Assembly (NCBI GenBank): GCA_963675235.2
Contig: CAXXFU010000004.1
Span: 372,001 to 436,000 of the forward strand
Direction: 5' to 3'
Source of the DNA: JAHJQZ01 sp963675235
GTDB lineage: Bacteria; Pseudomonadota; Alphaproteobacteria; Rhizobiales; Devosiaceae
DNA length: 64,000 nt
Below are positions 25,818 through 35,952 of this stretch, piece after piece; position 1 is the stretch's first letter, and every line of letters starts with the position of its first letter. Made by a program: the position numbers and the translations under genes. The notes beneath the pieces are model-generated. The model had not been told where the DNA came from, did not search any database, and saw only the letters and a program-made list of their open reading frames with translations.

Positions 25818-28800
25818 TTAACAAAGCAAGACCGTGCCCATCGCATCATCCATTGCTGACTCCGGCACCGACATCAGTTGACCCGTGGTCGTCCACAGCA
25901 GCGCCGCCGAAACGGCCTTGTCCGGATGAATACGGCAAAGAACGGCGCGGTAATGGGCGAGCTGGGCGACGTAATGGGGCGGAATCGCCTCGGCGTCGCC
26001 GGGCGGGATGGCATCGGATTTGAAATCGATGATCCCTACTTCTTGTTCGGTGATGACCAGCCGGTCGATGCGTCCGGCGATCAGCACATCCTCGCCTTCG
26101 CGCCTGGCCAGGGCCGAAACCGCCACTTCCGCCCGCGAGTTGGGACCGAAGGCCTGGCTGAGCGCCGGATCGGCAATCAGCGCTAGCGCCGTCGCCGCCA
26201 GCTCGGCATGGCGGTCCGGATGCTCTGGCAAAAGACTGTCCAGCGCAGCGACGGCAACGCTGTCGCGTTCCGTTTCAGGCACGCCGGGAAGGTGCTGCAG
26301 CAGGGCGTGAAGGGCGATGCCGGCCCGCCGGGCCTCATCGGCATCTCCGGTCGCCTCGACATGGGCATCGAGCGGATCGGCCTCAGCGCCCGCCCGTGAC
26401 GGCGTGACGATCTTCGGCGCCTTCCTGAGCTCAAGCGGCTTGGGAGGAATCGTCATGACGATCGTTGCGGCCGTTTCGGGCGCTTCGCCATAGGTGTCCG
26501 CCGGTACATGCTTCGGGAAAACCTTTGCATCCAGCCCAGGCGCCAGTTCGATCTCGGAGCTGTCCTCCTCCAGCGCATCGGCAACGGTGCCGTACCAGGT
26601 TTCTTCCAGCTTTGTCCGCTCGCGGACAATGCCAGCGATGTGCAGCTCGTCCTCGGCGCGGGTCATGCCGACATAGAGCTTGCGCCAGTATTCATCCATC
26701 TGCGCGCGCTGCTCGGCGTCGAAATACCCGATGGTCTCTTCGGTGTGTTGGTCCCTCCTCGATGCGAGAAGCAGCAACGGCGGTTCATCTTGCCCGGCGA
26801 AATAGAGCGACCGGTTCGTCTGGCTGCCCTGCGGCTTGCTGGTGGCGTCGGCGAGAATGACGACGGGCGCTTCGAGCCCCTTGGCTCCATGGATGGTCAT
26901 CACTCGTACGCCCGCGCCGGTATCGCCGAGTTCGCGCTTGATGTCGGCCTTGCGCGCCCGCATCTCGGTGACGAAACCGAGCAGCGACGGCAGGTCAGAT
27001 TGCTCGTGACCGAGCGCCAGCGCCAGGAACTCGCCGATGACATCGTCGACCTCGCTGCCGAGCCGGGCATGGAAGCGCCTGAGTCCGCCACCGGCATATA
27101 GCACGTCGGCATAGAATTCGTACGGCCGCTCGAAATCGAGCCGGCTGCGCCAGGCCGACAGCCGCTGATACGCATCGACCACACTCGGGATGGCACTCAG
27201 ACGCATCACCTCCCACAGCGTCCCTTGCCGGTCGTGGGCCAGCGCGAACAGGTCCTCCTCGCTGACGTCGAAGAGTGGCGAACGCAGCAGCGCCGCCAGC
27301 GTCAGGTCGTCGCCGGGATCAAGTAGCACATCGGCCAGGGCCAAAAGGTCTCGTGTGACGATGTGGTTGCCCACGCCCAGCCGGTCGGCGCCGGGGGTCG
27401 GCAGGCCGGCCTTTTTCAACGCCCTGATGATTTCGTGGAATAGCGCGTTGCGCGACTGCACCAGGATAAGCACGTCGTCGGCACGAATGGTGCGCTTGCG
27501 CTCGGCAAGCATCCGGCCCGAGGCGATCCAGTGCGCAATGGAACCGGAAATCCTTTCGGCCAGCTGCTGTTCGGGGCTCTTCAGCCCGGCGCTCGATGGC
27601 TGCCAGGGATCCGTGCCCTCTACTGCCGGCTTGACCGCCACGACGGGCCACAGCGCCACCCGCCCGCCCGAATGGGTACGGGCGCTGTGATGGTTCTCGT
27701 AGATTTCGCCGACCACAACAGAGTCGCGGCGCGGGCCGGGCGCGAAAACCTTGTCGACGGCATCGAGCACGTTCTGCAGCGTCCGGAAACTTGCTGCCAT
27801 CGGCACACGGGTGAACGGCCGTCCGGCCGTCATCGCCTTGTGCTGATAGTTATCGCCGGACCGGGCGAACAATCGCGGCTCCGCCCCCTGGAAGGAAAAG
27901 ATCGACTGTTTCGGATCGCCGACAGCGAACAGCGAGCGCGGCCGTTGCGCGGCGCTGTCGCCTGCAAAGAACTCGTCGGCCAGCGCGTCGACGACCTTCC
28001 ACTGCTCGGGATTTGTGTCCTGGCTTTCATCGACAAGAATATGGGTGATGCCGGCATCAAGCTTGTAGCGCACCCACACGCCCTGAGCTTCGTCACCGAA
28101 CAGCGCAGCCGTGCGCGTGACGAGATCGTCGAAATCGAGCCGGGCACGGGCGCGCTTGGCTGTCTCGTAGTCCTCGACAATTGCAGCGAGTACATCGATC
28201 AGCGCTTCCGAGCGTGCCACCAATTCGGCGCGACCAAGATCGGCGAGCAATGCCCGAAGGCGCGCTTGTTCGCGCTCCAGCACATCGAGCAAACCGGGGA
28301 AACGTTCCGCCAGCGCCTTGATGAGCAGCCGCTTGCGCGGCTCGCCCTTGCCGGTGAACAGCGCCCGCTGCAATTCGTCTTTTGTCGGCGCATCGAAATC
28401 GGCGATCTCCGCCAGCACATCGATGCACTGGCTGCCGCCAGGTTTCGGCCCGAGCTCGTTGCGGATGAGGAAGATATCTTCCGTTGTGATCAGCGTTTCC
28501 GCCGTCATGGCATGCCGGATGGCCTCGGTGCCGGCCAGTTGATCCGCCTTCACCAGAGCGCGCAGCCGTGCCCTGGCGCCTCCCGCATCGGCCAGGACCG
28601 GCATCAGCTTGCGCATGTCGCCGAGCGCCGCCGTCACCACCTCGTCGAGCTTGAAGTCCGACATGGCGTCGAACAGGAGGTCGACCGCATCGTGCAGTGC
28701 GCCGCCGTTCAGCGCCTGAGCAAACACCTTGTCGCGCGCCTCGCGGATCAGGTGCTCGCGCTCGGCATCCTCGATGACGACGAAGCCGAACGGCACGCCG

Positions 28801-29228
28801 GCTTCGAGCGGGAAACGGTGCAGCACCGCCTCGCAAAAGGCATGAATGGTGTTGATCTTCAGCCCACCCGGCGTGTCGAGCGCATGGGCGAACAGCGTCC
28901 TTGCCCGGCGCAGTGTATCGGCGTCGGGCGCGGCACCGGTCAGGTCCGCCAGTTCCTTGCCGAGTTCGGCCTCCTCCATCAGCGCCCATTCGCCCAGCCG
29001 CCCGGTGACGCGAGCACGCATTTCGGCGGCGGCGGCCTTGGTATAGGTGAGACACAGGATCTCTGCCGGCGATACGCCGGTCAGCAGCAGCCGCAATACC
29101 CGCTGGGTCAGTACATGCGTCTTGCCGGCGCCGGCATTGGCCGAGACCCAGACCGAACTCTTGGGGTCGGCGGCCAATTGCTGGCGCACTTCGGTCTCGG
29201 GTGTCGGACGGACGGGACGTTCGCTCAT
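25818..29228 (-). CDS. addA: Double-strand break repair helicase-nuclease AddA
   Basis: Large subunit of the AddAB enzyme that resects DNA ends for RecA loading. 1136 residues, alphaproteobacterial type. UvrD-like helicase motifs in order: Walker A ANAGAGKTHVLTQ (residues about 33-45), ILVDESQDTNPEQW (motif II), AVGDPKQSIFSFQGAEP (motif III), VMTIHGAKGLEAPVVIL, and LYVGMTRAEDELH (motif VI). A RecB-type nuclease domain closes the protein (AGRIDRLVITEQEVGIIDFKSDA with DFK). Start ATG overlaps the addB stop by 4 bp and gives MSERPVRP; eleven upstream codons were rejected. Confidence 0.97.
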   Translation of the reverse strand: MSERPVRPTPETEVRQQLAADPKSSVWVSANAGAGKTHVLTQRVLRLLLTGVSPAEILCLTYTKAAAAEMRARVTGRLGEWALMEEAELGKELADLTGAAPDADTLRRARTLFAHALDTPGGLKINTIHAFCEAVLHRFPLEAGVPFGFVVIEDAEREHLIREARDKVFAQALNGGALHDAVDLLFDAMSDFKLDEVVTAALGDMRKLMPVLADAGGARARLRALVKADQLAGTEAIRHAMTAETLITTEDIFLIRNELGPKPGGSQCIDVLAEIADFDAPTKDELQRALFTGKGEPRKRLLIKALAERFPGLLDVLEREQARLRALLADLGRAELVARSEALIDVLAAIVEDYETAKRARARLDFDDLVTRTAALFGDEAQGVWVRYKLDAGITHILVDESQDTNPEQWKVVDALADEFFAGDSAAQRPRSLFAVGDPKQSIFSFQGAEPRLFARSGDNYQHKAMTAGRPFTRVPMAASFRTLQNVLDAVDKVFAPGPRRDSVVVGEIYENHHSARTHSGGRVALWPVVAVKPAVEGTDPWQPSSAGLKSPEQQLAERISGSIAHWIASGRMLAERKRTIRADDVLILVQSRNALFHEIIRALKKAGLPTPGADRLGVGNHIVTRDLLALADVLLDPGDDLTLAALLRSPLFDVSEEDLFALAHDRQGTLWEVMRLSAIPSVVDAYQRLSAWRSRLDFERPYEFYADVLYAGGGLRRFHARLGSEVDDVIGEFLALALGHEQSDLPSLLGFVTEMRARKADIKRELGDTGAGVRVMTIHGAKGLEAPVVILADATSKPQGSQTNRSLYFAGQDEPPLLLLASRRDQHTEETIGYFDAEQRAQMDEYWRKLYVGMTRAEDELHIAGIVRERTKLEETWYGTVADALEEDSSEIELAPGLDAKVFPKHVPADTYGEAPETAATIVMTIPPKPLELRKAPKIVTPSRAGAEADPLDAHVEATGDADEARRAGIALHALLQHLPGVPETERDSVAVAALDSLLPEHPDRHAELAATALALIADPALSQAFGPNSRAEVAVSALARREGEDVLIAGRIDRLVITEQEVGIIDFKSDAIPPGDAEAIPPHYVAQLAHYRAVLCRIHPDKAVSAALLWTTTGQLMSVPESAMDDAMGTVLLC

Positions 29229-32200
29229 TGCTCGCCCTCCGCATCCTCGGCGGCGGCCCATTCGGCCCGGCGCGACAGGTGGTCGTAGTCGCCGTCATAG
29301 GTCGGGTTGGCCTTGGGCAGCATGTCCGGCGCCAACGGCTGCGTGTCGCTCAATAGATAGGCCGCAATGCGCGCCTGCAACGCCATGAACAGCGCTTCGA
29401 CAGCACCCTCGAGATCGTCGTCGTCAGCCGTGACGAACGGCTTTTTCTCGAAGCCGATCGGATCGGCGGGCAGCCGGAGATAGGTCAGCGCCGAGACCTT
29501 GCCGGCAGGCAGCTCGCTGAACCCGCCCCGGCTCAACATAAGCGCCTCGGCGAGAAGCTGCGGCGCCAGGAGCTGTTTCATCTCCTTGCTGTCCGGCACG
29601 CCGCCGGTCTTGAAATCGATGATCTCGCAACTGCCGTCCTTCATCTCGTCGATGCGGTCGGCGCGACCGCGCAGGGTGAATTCCGTGCCTTCGACATCGA
29701 AACTGATTCGTCCGCTGACCTCGACATGTCGCTCGGCCACGTCATCGAAGCGCGACGCCTCGTAATCCAGCACTTCGCCCGCCTGCACCATCAGCCGCCG
29801 CAACAGCACGGCCCGCCGCGCCGCATCGGTTTCGCGCCGGGCAAAGATCGCATCGGCTTCGGCTATCAGCTTGTCGCGCGCCCCGGGGTCGCGCGGGGCG
29901 ATCCCGGCCTTGACCATGCGCTCCATGACGGCGTGCAACAGCTTGCCGCGTTCGCTCGGGCCAATATCGGCGCCAAGCGCTTCGATCGGGCTGAGCCGGA
30001 GCACATACTTGGCATAGAGCTCATAGGGCGAGCGGATCAGCCTTTCGATATCGGTGATCGCCAGTGAACGTGGGCGCGCATTGGCCGGCGGCGTCGGAAC
30101 CGGACGGCTGGCCGGCACGGAATCGACGACCGCATCGAGCGCTCTTGCTTCAGCCACATAGGCCGCGCCACGCACCCGCATGGCTTTGGCCGATGCGTCG
30201 CCGGCAAAGGTTTCGAGCCGCTGCAGCAGCCGCGACGGCAGCGCCGGTGCCGTGCCGATTCGCGTCGCATAGGCGAGAACGGCCTCGGGTGCGCCGAGCG
30301 CCATTTCGAAGTCATGCGCTGCCTGTCCCTGCCGGCGTTCCTCCGGTTCGAACCCTAGGGCGATGGCCATATTGCGCGACAGCCATGGCCCCGGATCGGC
30401 CGCCGCCGGCCAGACGCTTTCGTTGAGCCCGGCAAGGATCACCCGGTCGAACGGCAGCAGGCGGGCTTCGAGCAGGCCCAGGATCGAGATGCCGTTGGTT
30501 TCCGGCTTCGGCGCCCTGACCGATAGTCCGGTGATCAGCCCGGCAAAGCTTTCGCCGAGGTGCTTTCCGCCGAAACGGGGTCCCTGCTCTGGCAATCCCG
30601 ACAGTTCCGCCACCCAGCGCTCCAGCACCTCGGCTCCGTCCGGCTGAACAGCCTCAGAACTACCGGCACCAGTCAGGCTTTTGAACACGACGCCGACGGC
30701 CAACGCCAGTTCGGCGGCATCGAAACCCGGCGAAACGTGCAGTTGCTCGAGCGGCGCAAGAGCGCCATCGAGCGCCGCGATCAGCGCCTCCAGCTCTCCG
30801 GCTTCGTCTTCGCTGAGCTTGCGGGCCGGATGATCGAGTTCGCCGGCCAACGCAGCGGCAATGCCCCGGCGCAAACCGTCGACACCGCCTGCAATACGCT
30901 GGCCACGCAGCACGCCGAGTTCGAGCGCATCGGCCAGCCGGGTGATCTCGCCTCTCGCGCGGCCGAGTGTCAGATTGCGGTTGCGGAGCAGCGCCATCAG
31001 CGGCACCGGCGCCCATTTCCTCTCGACAAGCGCGATGGCATTGCCGATCAGCCGTCCCGTCCGTGACTGGCCGAGCGGGGTACCGGCGGCATCGTCGACC
31101 CGCACGCCAAAGCGCCTGAGCTCGGCACCGATGCGGCGGGCGAGATTGCGGTCGGGCGTCATGATGCCCACTGACTTGCCCGGCGCCGCCTCGTGGGCAC
31201 AGCAGGCAATCGCCCGGGCTTCCTCGTCCTCGGAACGGGCAGCAAGAATGGCGACATCGGCAAGCGCCGCACCAGCCTCTGATTCGCTCAACCGCGTTTC
31301 CGACCAGTGTCCGGTTGCTTCAGCCAGCGCCAGCGCACTGCGCACCAGCCGTGTGCGCAGCGACGGCGCATCGGCCAGTTCGACGACTTCGCCGGCGGCG
31401 ACGCCGAGATGCTCGAGCAGGCGTGCCAACCCGTATTGCGCCGCGCCATGTGGTGCCGCGCCGGCATCGCACAGCGCCTGTTGCGTCGCTCCATCCATCT
31501 CCGTGTCAAATCCCGGCAGCACCAGTGCGCCATTGGGCAGTCCGGCGATGGCAGCGAGCAGACGCGCTGTCGCCGGCACCGAGCCGGTCGAGCCAGCAGC
31601 GATCACCGGCCGGTCGCCAAACAGGCGTGGTACCGCTGCGGTGAGACGGTCGAGCGCCATGTCGCGCACCCGGGCAGCGTCCTGCTTGCCCTTCTCGTCG
31701 AGGATTTTCGGCCAGGTGCTGAGGGCTATATCGAGAAAGGTCAGCGATTGCTGCCAATGCGCACTCAGTTCGGCGTCCTGGGCCAGCGCCCGGAAATCGG
31801 ACGTCGTCACGCCCTCGGTATGACAGGAATCGATCAGCGATCCGAGAGAATCGGCAAGGCCGATGATTTCAGCCGGGCTCGGAGGCGAGGCAAAGCCCGA
31901 GGCGTTGAAGGCGCACCCGTCTCCGGCCCTGACCCAGGCATCGACCAGGCTGGCAAGGGTCAATCGCCGCTCCCCGAGCCCGACCGGTGCCGGAAGGGCC
32001 CCGGCATGATAAGGCGGCAGGAATGGCAGTTCCGCCTCGTCGGCATCGCCAAGGGCGCGAATGTCGGGCAGCAGCAAGGCCGGGCCCATGCGGGCGAGCA
32101 GGACGTCGGCTAGCGCCGTGCGGGCGCGCCGGGTCGGCACCAGGATGGTTAGGTCGGAAAGCCCGAATGGCCCGGGTTCAGGATGGGGCAGCCGCCTGTC

Positions 32201-32272
32201 GCCGATCGCCGCCACAAGCGTTTCAAGAAACGGCGCATGCGGGGCGATGGAGAAAAGCTTCGGACGGGCCAT
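29225..32272 (-). CDS. addB: Double-strand break repair protein AddB
   Basis: Second nuclease subunit of AddAB, which also carries an inactive helicase-like half that scans for regulatory sequences. 1015 residues. The C-terminal nuclease domain shows the GRADRIDEMKDGSCEIIDFKTGG pattern of PD-(D/E)XK enzymes (about residues 866-888); the N-terminal half has LTILVPTRRA in place of a normal Walker A. Lies 3 bp after murU and is coupled to addA by ATGA overlap. Confidence 0.96.
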   Translation of the reverse strand: MARPKLFSIAPHAPFLETLVAAIGDRRLPHPEPGPFGLSDLTILVPTRRARTALADVLLARMGPALLLPDIRALGDADEAELPFLPPYHAGALPAPVGLGERRLTLASLVDAWVRAGDGCAFNASGFASPPSPAEIIGLADSLGSLIDSCHTEGVTTSDFRALAQDAELSAHWQQSLTFLDIALSTWPKILDEKGKQDAARVRDMALDRLTAAVPRLFGDRPVIAAGSTGSVPATARLLAAIAGLPNGALVLPGFDTEMDGATQQALCDAGAAPHGAAQYGLARLLEHLGVAAGEVVELADAPSLRTRLVRSALALAEATGHWSETRLSESEAGAALADVAILAARSEDEEARAIACCAHEAAPGKSVGIMTPDRNLARRIGAELRRFGVRVDDAAGTPLGQSRTGRLIGNAIALVERKWAPVPLMALLRNRNLTLGRARGEITRLADALELGVLRGQRIAGGVDGLRRGIAAALAGELDHPARKLSEDEAGELEALIAALDGALAPLEQLHVSPGFDAAELALAVGVVFKSLTGAGSSEAVQPDGAEVLERWVAELSGLPEQGPRFGGKHLGESFAGLITGLSVRAPKPETNGISILGLLEARLLPFDRVILAGLNESVWPAAADPGPWLSRNMAIALGFEPEERRQGQAAHDFEMALGAPEAVLAYATRIGTAPALPSRLLQRLETFAGDASAKAMRVRGAAYVAEARALDAVVDSVPASRPVPTPPANARPRSLAITDIERLIRSPYELYAKYVLRLSPIEALGADIGPSERGKLLHAVMERMVKAGIAPRDPGARDKLIAEADAIFARRETDAARRAVLLRRLMVQAGEVLDYEASRFDDVAERHVEVSGRISFDVEGTEFTLRGRADRIDEMKDGSCEIIDFKTGGVPDSKEMKQLLAPQLLAEALMLSRGGFSELPAGKVSALTYLRLPADPIGFEKKPFVTADDDDLEGAVEALFMALQARIAAYLLSDTQPLAPDMLPKANPTYDGDYDHLSRRAEWAAAEDAEGEQ

Positions 32273-32275
32273 GGC

Positions 32276-32992
32276 TCAGGATCCCTTGAGAGCCTGCTCC
32301 GCCTCAGCGAGCCCGTCCGGATCGCCGACATGGAACCAAGGAGCATCGAGCAGCACGCCCTTGAGCCGACCGTCCTCCAATGCCGTCTCGAACAGCGGCA
32401 GCATGGGAAAGGCGCCGTCCGGGGTGCCTTCGAATACTGAGCACCCGACCAGTGCCACACCGGCATAAATCACCGGCAGGCCGGCATCGAGCGTGATCTC
32501 ACCGAGTGGGCTCAAACAGAAATCATGGCTGCGGCGGAACCCGTGCGCCCGCGCTGGATGAGCGCACAACAGCACCATGTCGCCATCCTCGAACCGCTCG
32601 CGCATCCGTTGGAGCGGCGCATCGTCCGCCGGCTGCCAGAAGGCATCGGTGTTGGAAATCAGCACCGGGTCGGTTTCGGTCAACTCCAGCGCCTTTTTCG
32701 CTCCGCCACCCGTATCAAGAGGCTGGTCCTCTTCGATCGACAGGGCGAAGCCGCCGCCGGGAAAACGCATCGGCAGCGCCGAGACAGCAGCCCGCATCTG
32801 GTCGGCGAGGTAATGGGCGTTGACGACGAACCGGTCCACGCCCTCGGCGGCGAGCGGCGCGATTACGCGCTCGATCAGCGGCAGGCCGGCGACCGGCACC
32901 AGCGGCTTGGGCCGCGTCTCGGTCAACGGTCTCAGCCGCGTGCCGAATCCGGCGGCGAGGAGAATGGCATCGGTTGGGAATCGCGTCGTCAT
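32276..32992 (-). CDS. murU: N-acetylmuramate-1-phosphate uridylyltransferase-like nucleotidyltransferase (MurU)
   Basis: 238 residues, NTP-transferase fold: LLAAGFGTRLRPLT (residues about 11-24) with the PKPLVPVAG that follows, the SNTDAFW metal site and the final WFHVGDPDGLAEAE helix. In Pseudomonas and Caulobacter MurU works with the sugar kinase AmgK to turn MurNAc directly into UDP-MurNAc in peptidoglycan recycling. In rhizobia the amgK-like kinase usually sits just upstream, often fused to TsaE; here it is missing, so MurU has no partner nearby. An alternative is another sugar-1-phosphate nucleotidyltransferase role. Confidence 0.88.
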   Translation of the reverse strand: MTTRFPTDAILLAAGFGTRLRPLTETRPKPLVPVAGLPLIERVIAPLAAEGVDRFVVNAHYLADQMRAAVSALPMRFPGGGFALSIEEDQPLDTGGGAKKALELTETDPVLISNTDAFWQPADDAPLQRMRERFEDGDMVLLCAHPARAHGFRRSHDFCLSPLGEITLDAGLPVIYAGVALVGCSVFEGTPDGAFPMLPLFETALEDGRLKGVLLDAPWFHVGDPDGLAEAEQALKGS

Positions 32993-33025
32993 GGCAAGAG
33001 AATGACCACCCTTGGCCGGCCGCGT

Positions 33026-33508
33026 CTACAGGTCCGCTACCAGCGTGGTGCAATCCACGCTGCCGCGCGGCGAATAGAGCGCGACGATGCGCGCCGTCTC
33101 CGCCTCGCCCTGGGTCAACGCGACGCTGAGATCGGCCTCGGCGGCGAGCGCCGGATCGCGGTCCGGCCACTCGACGAGGACTATGGCGTCCGGATCGTCG
33201 AACAGCCCCAGTTCGCGCGTTTCACCCGCAGCGGCGAGGCGATAGAGATCGGCGTGCAGAACCGGCGCGCCGTCCGGCCGCTCATAGGGCTGGACCAGCG
33301 CAAAGCTGGGCGAGGGCACGTCGATCCCGGCATCCTCGACCAGCGTGCGGACGATCACCCGCGCCAGTGCCGTCTTGCCGGCACCGAGCCCGCCTTCGAG
33401 CAGCACCAGCATGCCCGGCTCCAGTGCATGGGCGATGGCCCTGCCCAGCCGGGCCGTATCGACTTCGTCGTTCAGGGAAAGGGTGACGGGCGCGGCAGAA
33501 CCGCTCAT
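33026..33508 (-). CDS. tsaE: tRNA threonylcarbamoyladenosine biosynthesis ATPase TsaE
   Basis: Helps the TsaB-TsaD complex to place t6A at position 37 of ANN-reading tRNAs. 160 residues with Walker A GGLGAGKT (39-46), the SPSFALVQPYE switch and the HADLYRL motif with conserved Asp. It is a stand-alone TsaE; in many related genomes it is fused to an AmgK-like kinase. Coupled to divL by a 4-bp ATGA overlap and followed by murU after 33 bp. Confidence 0.95.
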   Translation of the reverse strand: MSGSAAPVTLSLNDEVDTARLGRAIAHALEPGMLVLLEGGLGAGKTALARVIVRTLVEDAGIDVPSPSFALVQPYERPDGAPVLHADLYRLAAAGETRELGLFDDPDAIVLVEWPDRDPALAAEADLSVALTQGEAETARIVALYSPRGSVDCTTLVADL

Positions 33509-35952
33509 TCGGCGGCGCCGCTCTCTTCGGCGACAGTCTCAGAAGGCAGGTTGACCGTGATGCGGGTGCCGCCTTCGGGCCTGTCCTCGACCTGCAGCGA
33601 TCCGCCGTGCAGATGAACGAAGGTCCGAACGATCGTAAGTCCGAGCCCGGCGCCGCGCTGGCGCACTTCGGCCGACGGGGTGTCGATGCGCTGGGTCAGG
33701 GTCTCGCGCACATCGTCGGGGAAGGAGATGCCCTCGTCCTCGATGACGAACAGGATGCGATCAGCGCCGCGCGCGCTCACTTTCAGATGAACGACCGAAC
33801 CCTCCTCCGAGTAGCGCGCCGCGCTCGACAGCAGGTTGTAGAGAATCTGGACGATGCGGGTGCCGTCGGCGATGAACTCGGGAAGGTCGTCGTCGATCTC
33901 GACGTCGAGATTGAGCGGCGCGGAATCATCGCCAACGGCCAGCGTCGCGGCGAGCCCAGACCGCGCCTTCTCGATCAAGGCCGGGATCGACTGCGGTTTG
34001 AGATCGAGCTGGGCAATGCCGGCATCGACAGTGGCCAGGTCGAGGATATTGTCGATCAAAACGCCGAGCGTCGACGAGGAAGCGCGGATGTAGTCGGTAT
34101 AGGCCTTCTGGCGCTCGTTGAGCTCGCCGGCCCCGCCCGAGGCGAGGATGTCGGCAAACCCGATGATATTGGTCAGAGGCGAACGGAACTCGTAGGAGAC
34201 GTTCTGCACGAACGCGTCCTTGAGCCGGTCGGCGGTCACCAGCGCGTCGTTGCGCTCTTTCAGCACCTGTTGGTAGTTGGCACTCTCGGTGACATCGGTG
34301 AAGGTCAGCATGGTCTGACCATCGGGCAGGCGTACCGCAGCCCAGTCGATCAGGCGCCCGTCGGCGCGTCGGATACGGCCCTGGTGATCGGGACGGGCCG
34401 GATTGAGATCGACGACGACTTCCTTGAGATTGGCCCAGATGGCGGCGCCATCCTCGGGCATGGCCTCGTCGCAGGCCGAAGCGATCTCGTCGATATGAGG
34501 GTGCTTGCCGGTGACATTGGTCGGCAGCTTCCAAAGGATCGACAGGCGCGGGTTGCAAAGCGTCAGCCGGCCGTTGGTTCCGAACACGGCAACGCCCTCG
34601 TTGAGGGCGTTGAGCGTCTCGTTCTGCACCTTGTTGAGGGCGTTGTAGCGGGTTTCAAGGGCAAGACGTTCGGTCAGGTCGTTGAACACGTAAATAACGC
34701 CGCCGGCCGAAATCGGCATGGCCGAGACGTTGACGGCGCGGCCGTCGGGCAGGTGCCACAAGGTCTCGCGAGGCGCCGACAGCGCATAGGACTTGAGGTG
34801 CTCGGTGCGCCAGGCGCGGTAGTCGACTTCCGCCGGCAGGTGCCCCTTGGTGCGCAGGCGGTCAAGCATGGCTTGCTCGGATGTGCCGGGCTTAAGGTAG
34901 TTGGCCTCGATATCCCAGAACTGGGCATAGGCGCGGTTGGCGCGGACCAGATGCATATGGTCGTCGAACACCGCGACGGGCCGGTCGAGAGCGTCGATGA
35001 CAGCGCCGATATCTTCTTCGGTCGCCACCGGCACCCTGACCGGTTCGGGCGCCGGCTCCGCTTCCTGGGCAACCGGCACCAGGCAGGCCATCGAGCCGTC
35101 GGCAAGGCTTGTCAGAGCAATATCGAAACTGCGGCCGCCATAGGCGACGCCGCGCATCACGGTTGTGCCGCCGGCAGCGGTCAGCGCCTTTTCATGCGCT
35201 TCGCGTTCGGCGGGCGAAAACAGCTCGCGCGCGCCGAGTTCGGCCATCAGCGCTTCCGCCGCGGCGTTGATGGCGACATGATCCTTCGGGCGGGTCCACA
35301 CCACGGCCGGCACGTCGAGCCTGGTGAACAGCCGCGCCGCCTGATCGGTATCGACCCGCGCATCCGCTGTTCCGTCAGGCTGGACGGACGCCAGGCGCAG
35401 GCGCAGTACCGAAGCACCGCCAACGGCACGGCCACAGGCACGAAGCTTGCGGCCATCATTGGCGTTGAGCGTGATGTCAAAGGTCTCTCCGGCGCTGCGC
35501 AGCCTCGACAGGTAGAGGCGCAGAAGCTCGGCATCCTCGGCCAGCATCCAGCGGGAGAAATCGAGCAGGGCGTCGGCCGCAGTCTCCGGCGGCAGGATGG
35601 CGGCGGGACGGCCGAAAACCATCGGCGCGGTCCTGAGGTCGGACCAGCGTACGGTCACCTCGGGCATGCCTTCCAGGATCGCCTGCGTCTGATCGAGTTC
35701 GGCCCGCAAATGGGCAATCTGATGGTAGGCGCGCTCGTTCTGGGTCCGGTCGCGCTGGCGGGCCCGGATCAGCAGCACGCCGGCAGCCAGACCGAAGCCG
35801 ATGGCGCCGGCGGCGATGGCGATGGGGGCGACGCTGGAAATGTAGGAGGACGATATCGTAGCGGCATTGGCAGGAGCAGAAAACAAAAGGCTGAGTACGG
35901 GAGCGCCAACCGCGCCGAATCCTAACCCCGTCCGGAGCCATGCATGTCGCAT
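33505..35952 (-). CDS. divL: DivL-type PAS sensor pseudokinase with Tyr in place of the phospho-His
   Basis: 815 residues from the ATG at 35952 (GAGG six bases upstream; a GTG twelve bases earlier is possible). N-terminal hydrophobic segments (about 12-28 and 40-62) give a membrane anchor. PAS-like domains occupy about 320-430 and 445-560. The dimerisation segment QNVSYEFRSPLTNIIGFADI carries Tyr587 where kinases have His, the hallmark of DivL, and the ATP-binding N box is altered (NLLSSAARYS). In Caulobacter DivL binds DivK and sets the CckA kinase/phosphatase balance, so controlling CtrA and the cell cycle. Its place beside tsaE and ahcY is conserved in Rhizobiales. The name rests on family knowledge plus the Tyr. 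Confidence 0.93.
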   Translation of the reverse strand: MRHAWLRTGLGFGAVGAPVLSLLFSAPANAATISSSYISSVAPIAIAAGAIGFGLAAGVLLIRARQRDRTQNERAYHQIAHLRAELDQTQAILEGMPEVTVRWSDLRTAPMVFGRPAAILPPETAADALLDFSRWMLAEDAELLRLYLSRLRSAGETFDITLNANDGRKLRACGRAVGGASVLRLRLASVQPDGTADARVDTDQAARLFTRLDVPAVVWTRPKDHVAINAAAEALMAELGARELFSPAEREAHEKALTAAGGTTVMRGVAYGGRSFDIALTSLADGSMACLVPVAQEAEPAPEPVRVPVATEEDIGAVIDALDRPVAVFDDHMHLVRANRAYAQFWDIEANYLKPGTSEQAMLDRLRTKGHLPAEVDYRAWRTEHLKSYALSAPRETLWHLPDGRAVNVSAMPISAGGVIYVFNDLTERLALETRYNALNKVQNETLNALNEGVAVFGTNGRLTLCNPRLSILWKLPTNVTGKHPHIDEIASACDEAMPEDGAAIWANLKEVVVDLNPARPDHQGRIRRADGRLIDWAAVRLPDGQTMLTFTDVTESANYQQVLKERNDALVTADRLKDAFVQNVSYEFRSPLTNIIGFADILASGGAGELNERQKAYTDYIRASSSTLGVLIDNILDLATVDAGIAQLDLKPQSIPALIEKARSGLAATLAVGDDSAPLNLDVEIDDDLPEFIADGTRIVQILYNLLSSAARYSEEGSVVHLKVSARGADRILFVIEDEGISFPDDVRETLTQRIDTPSAEVRQRGAGLGLTIVRTFVHLHGGSLQVEDRPEGGTRITVNLPSETVAEESGAAE

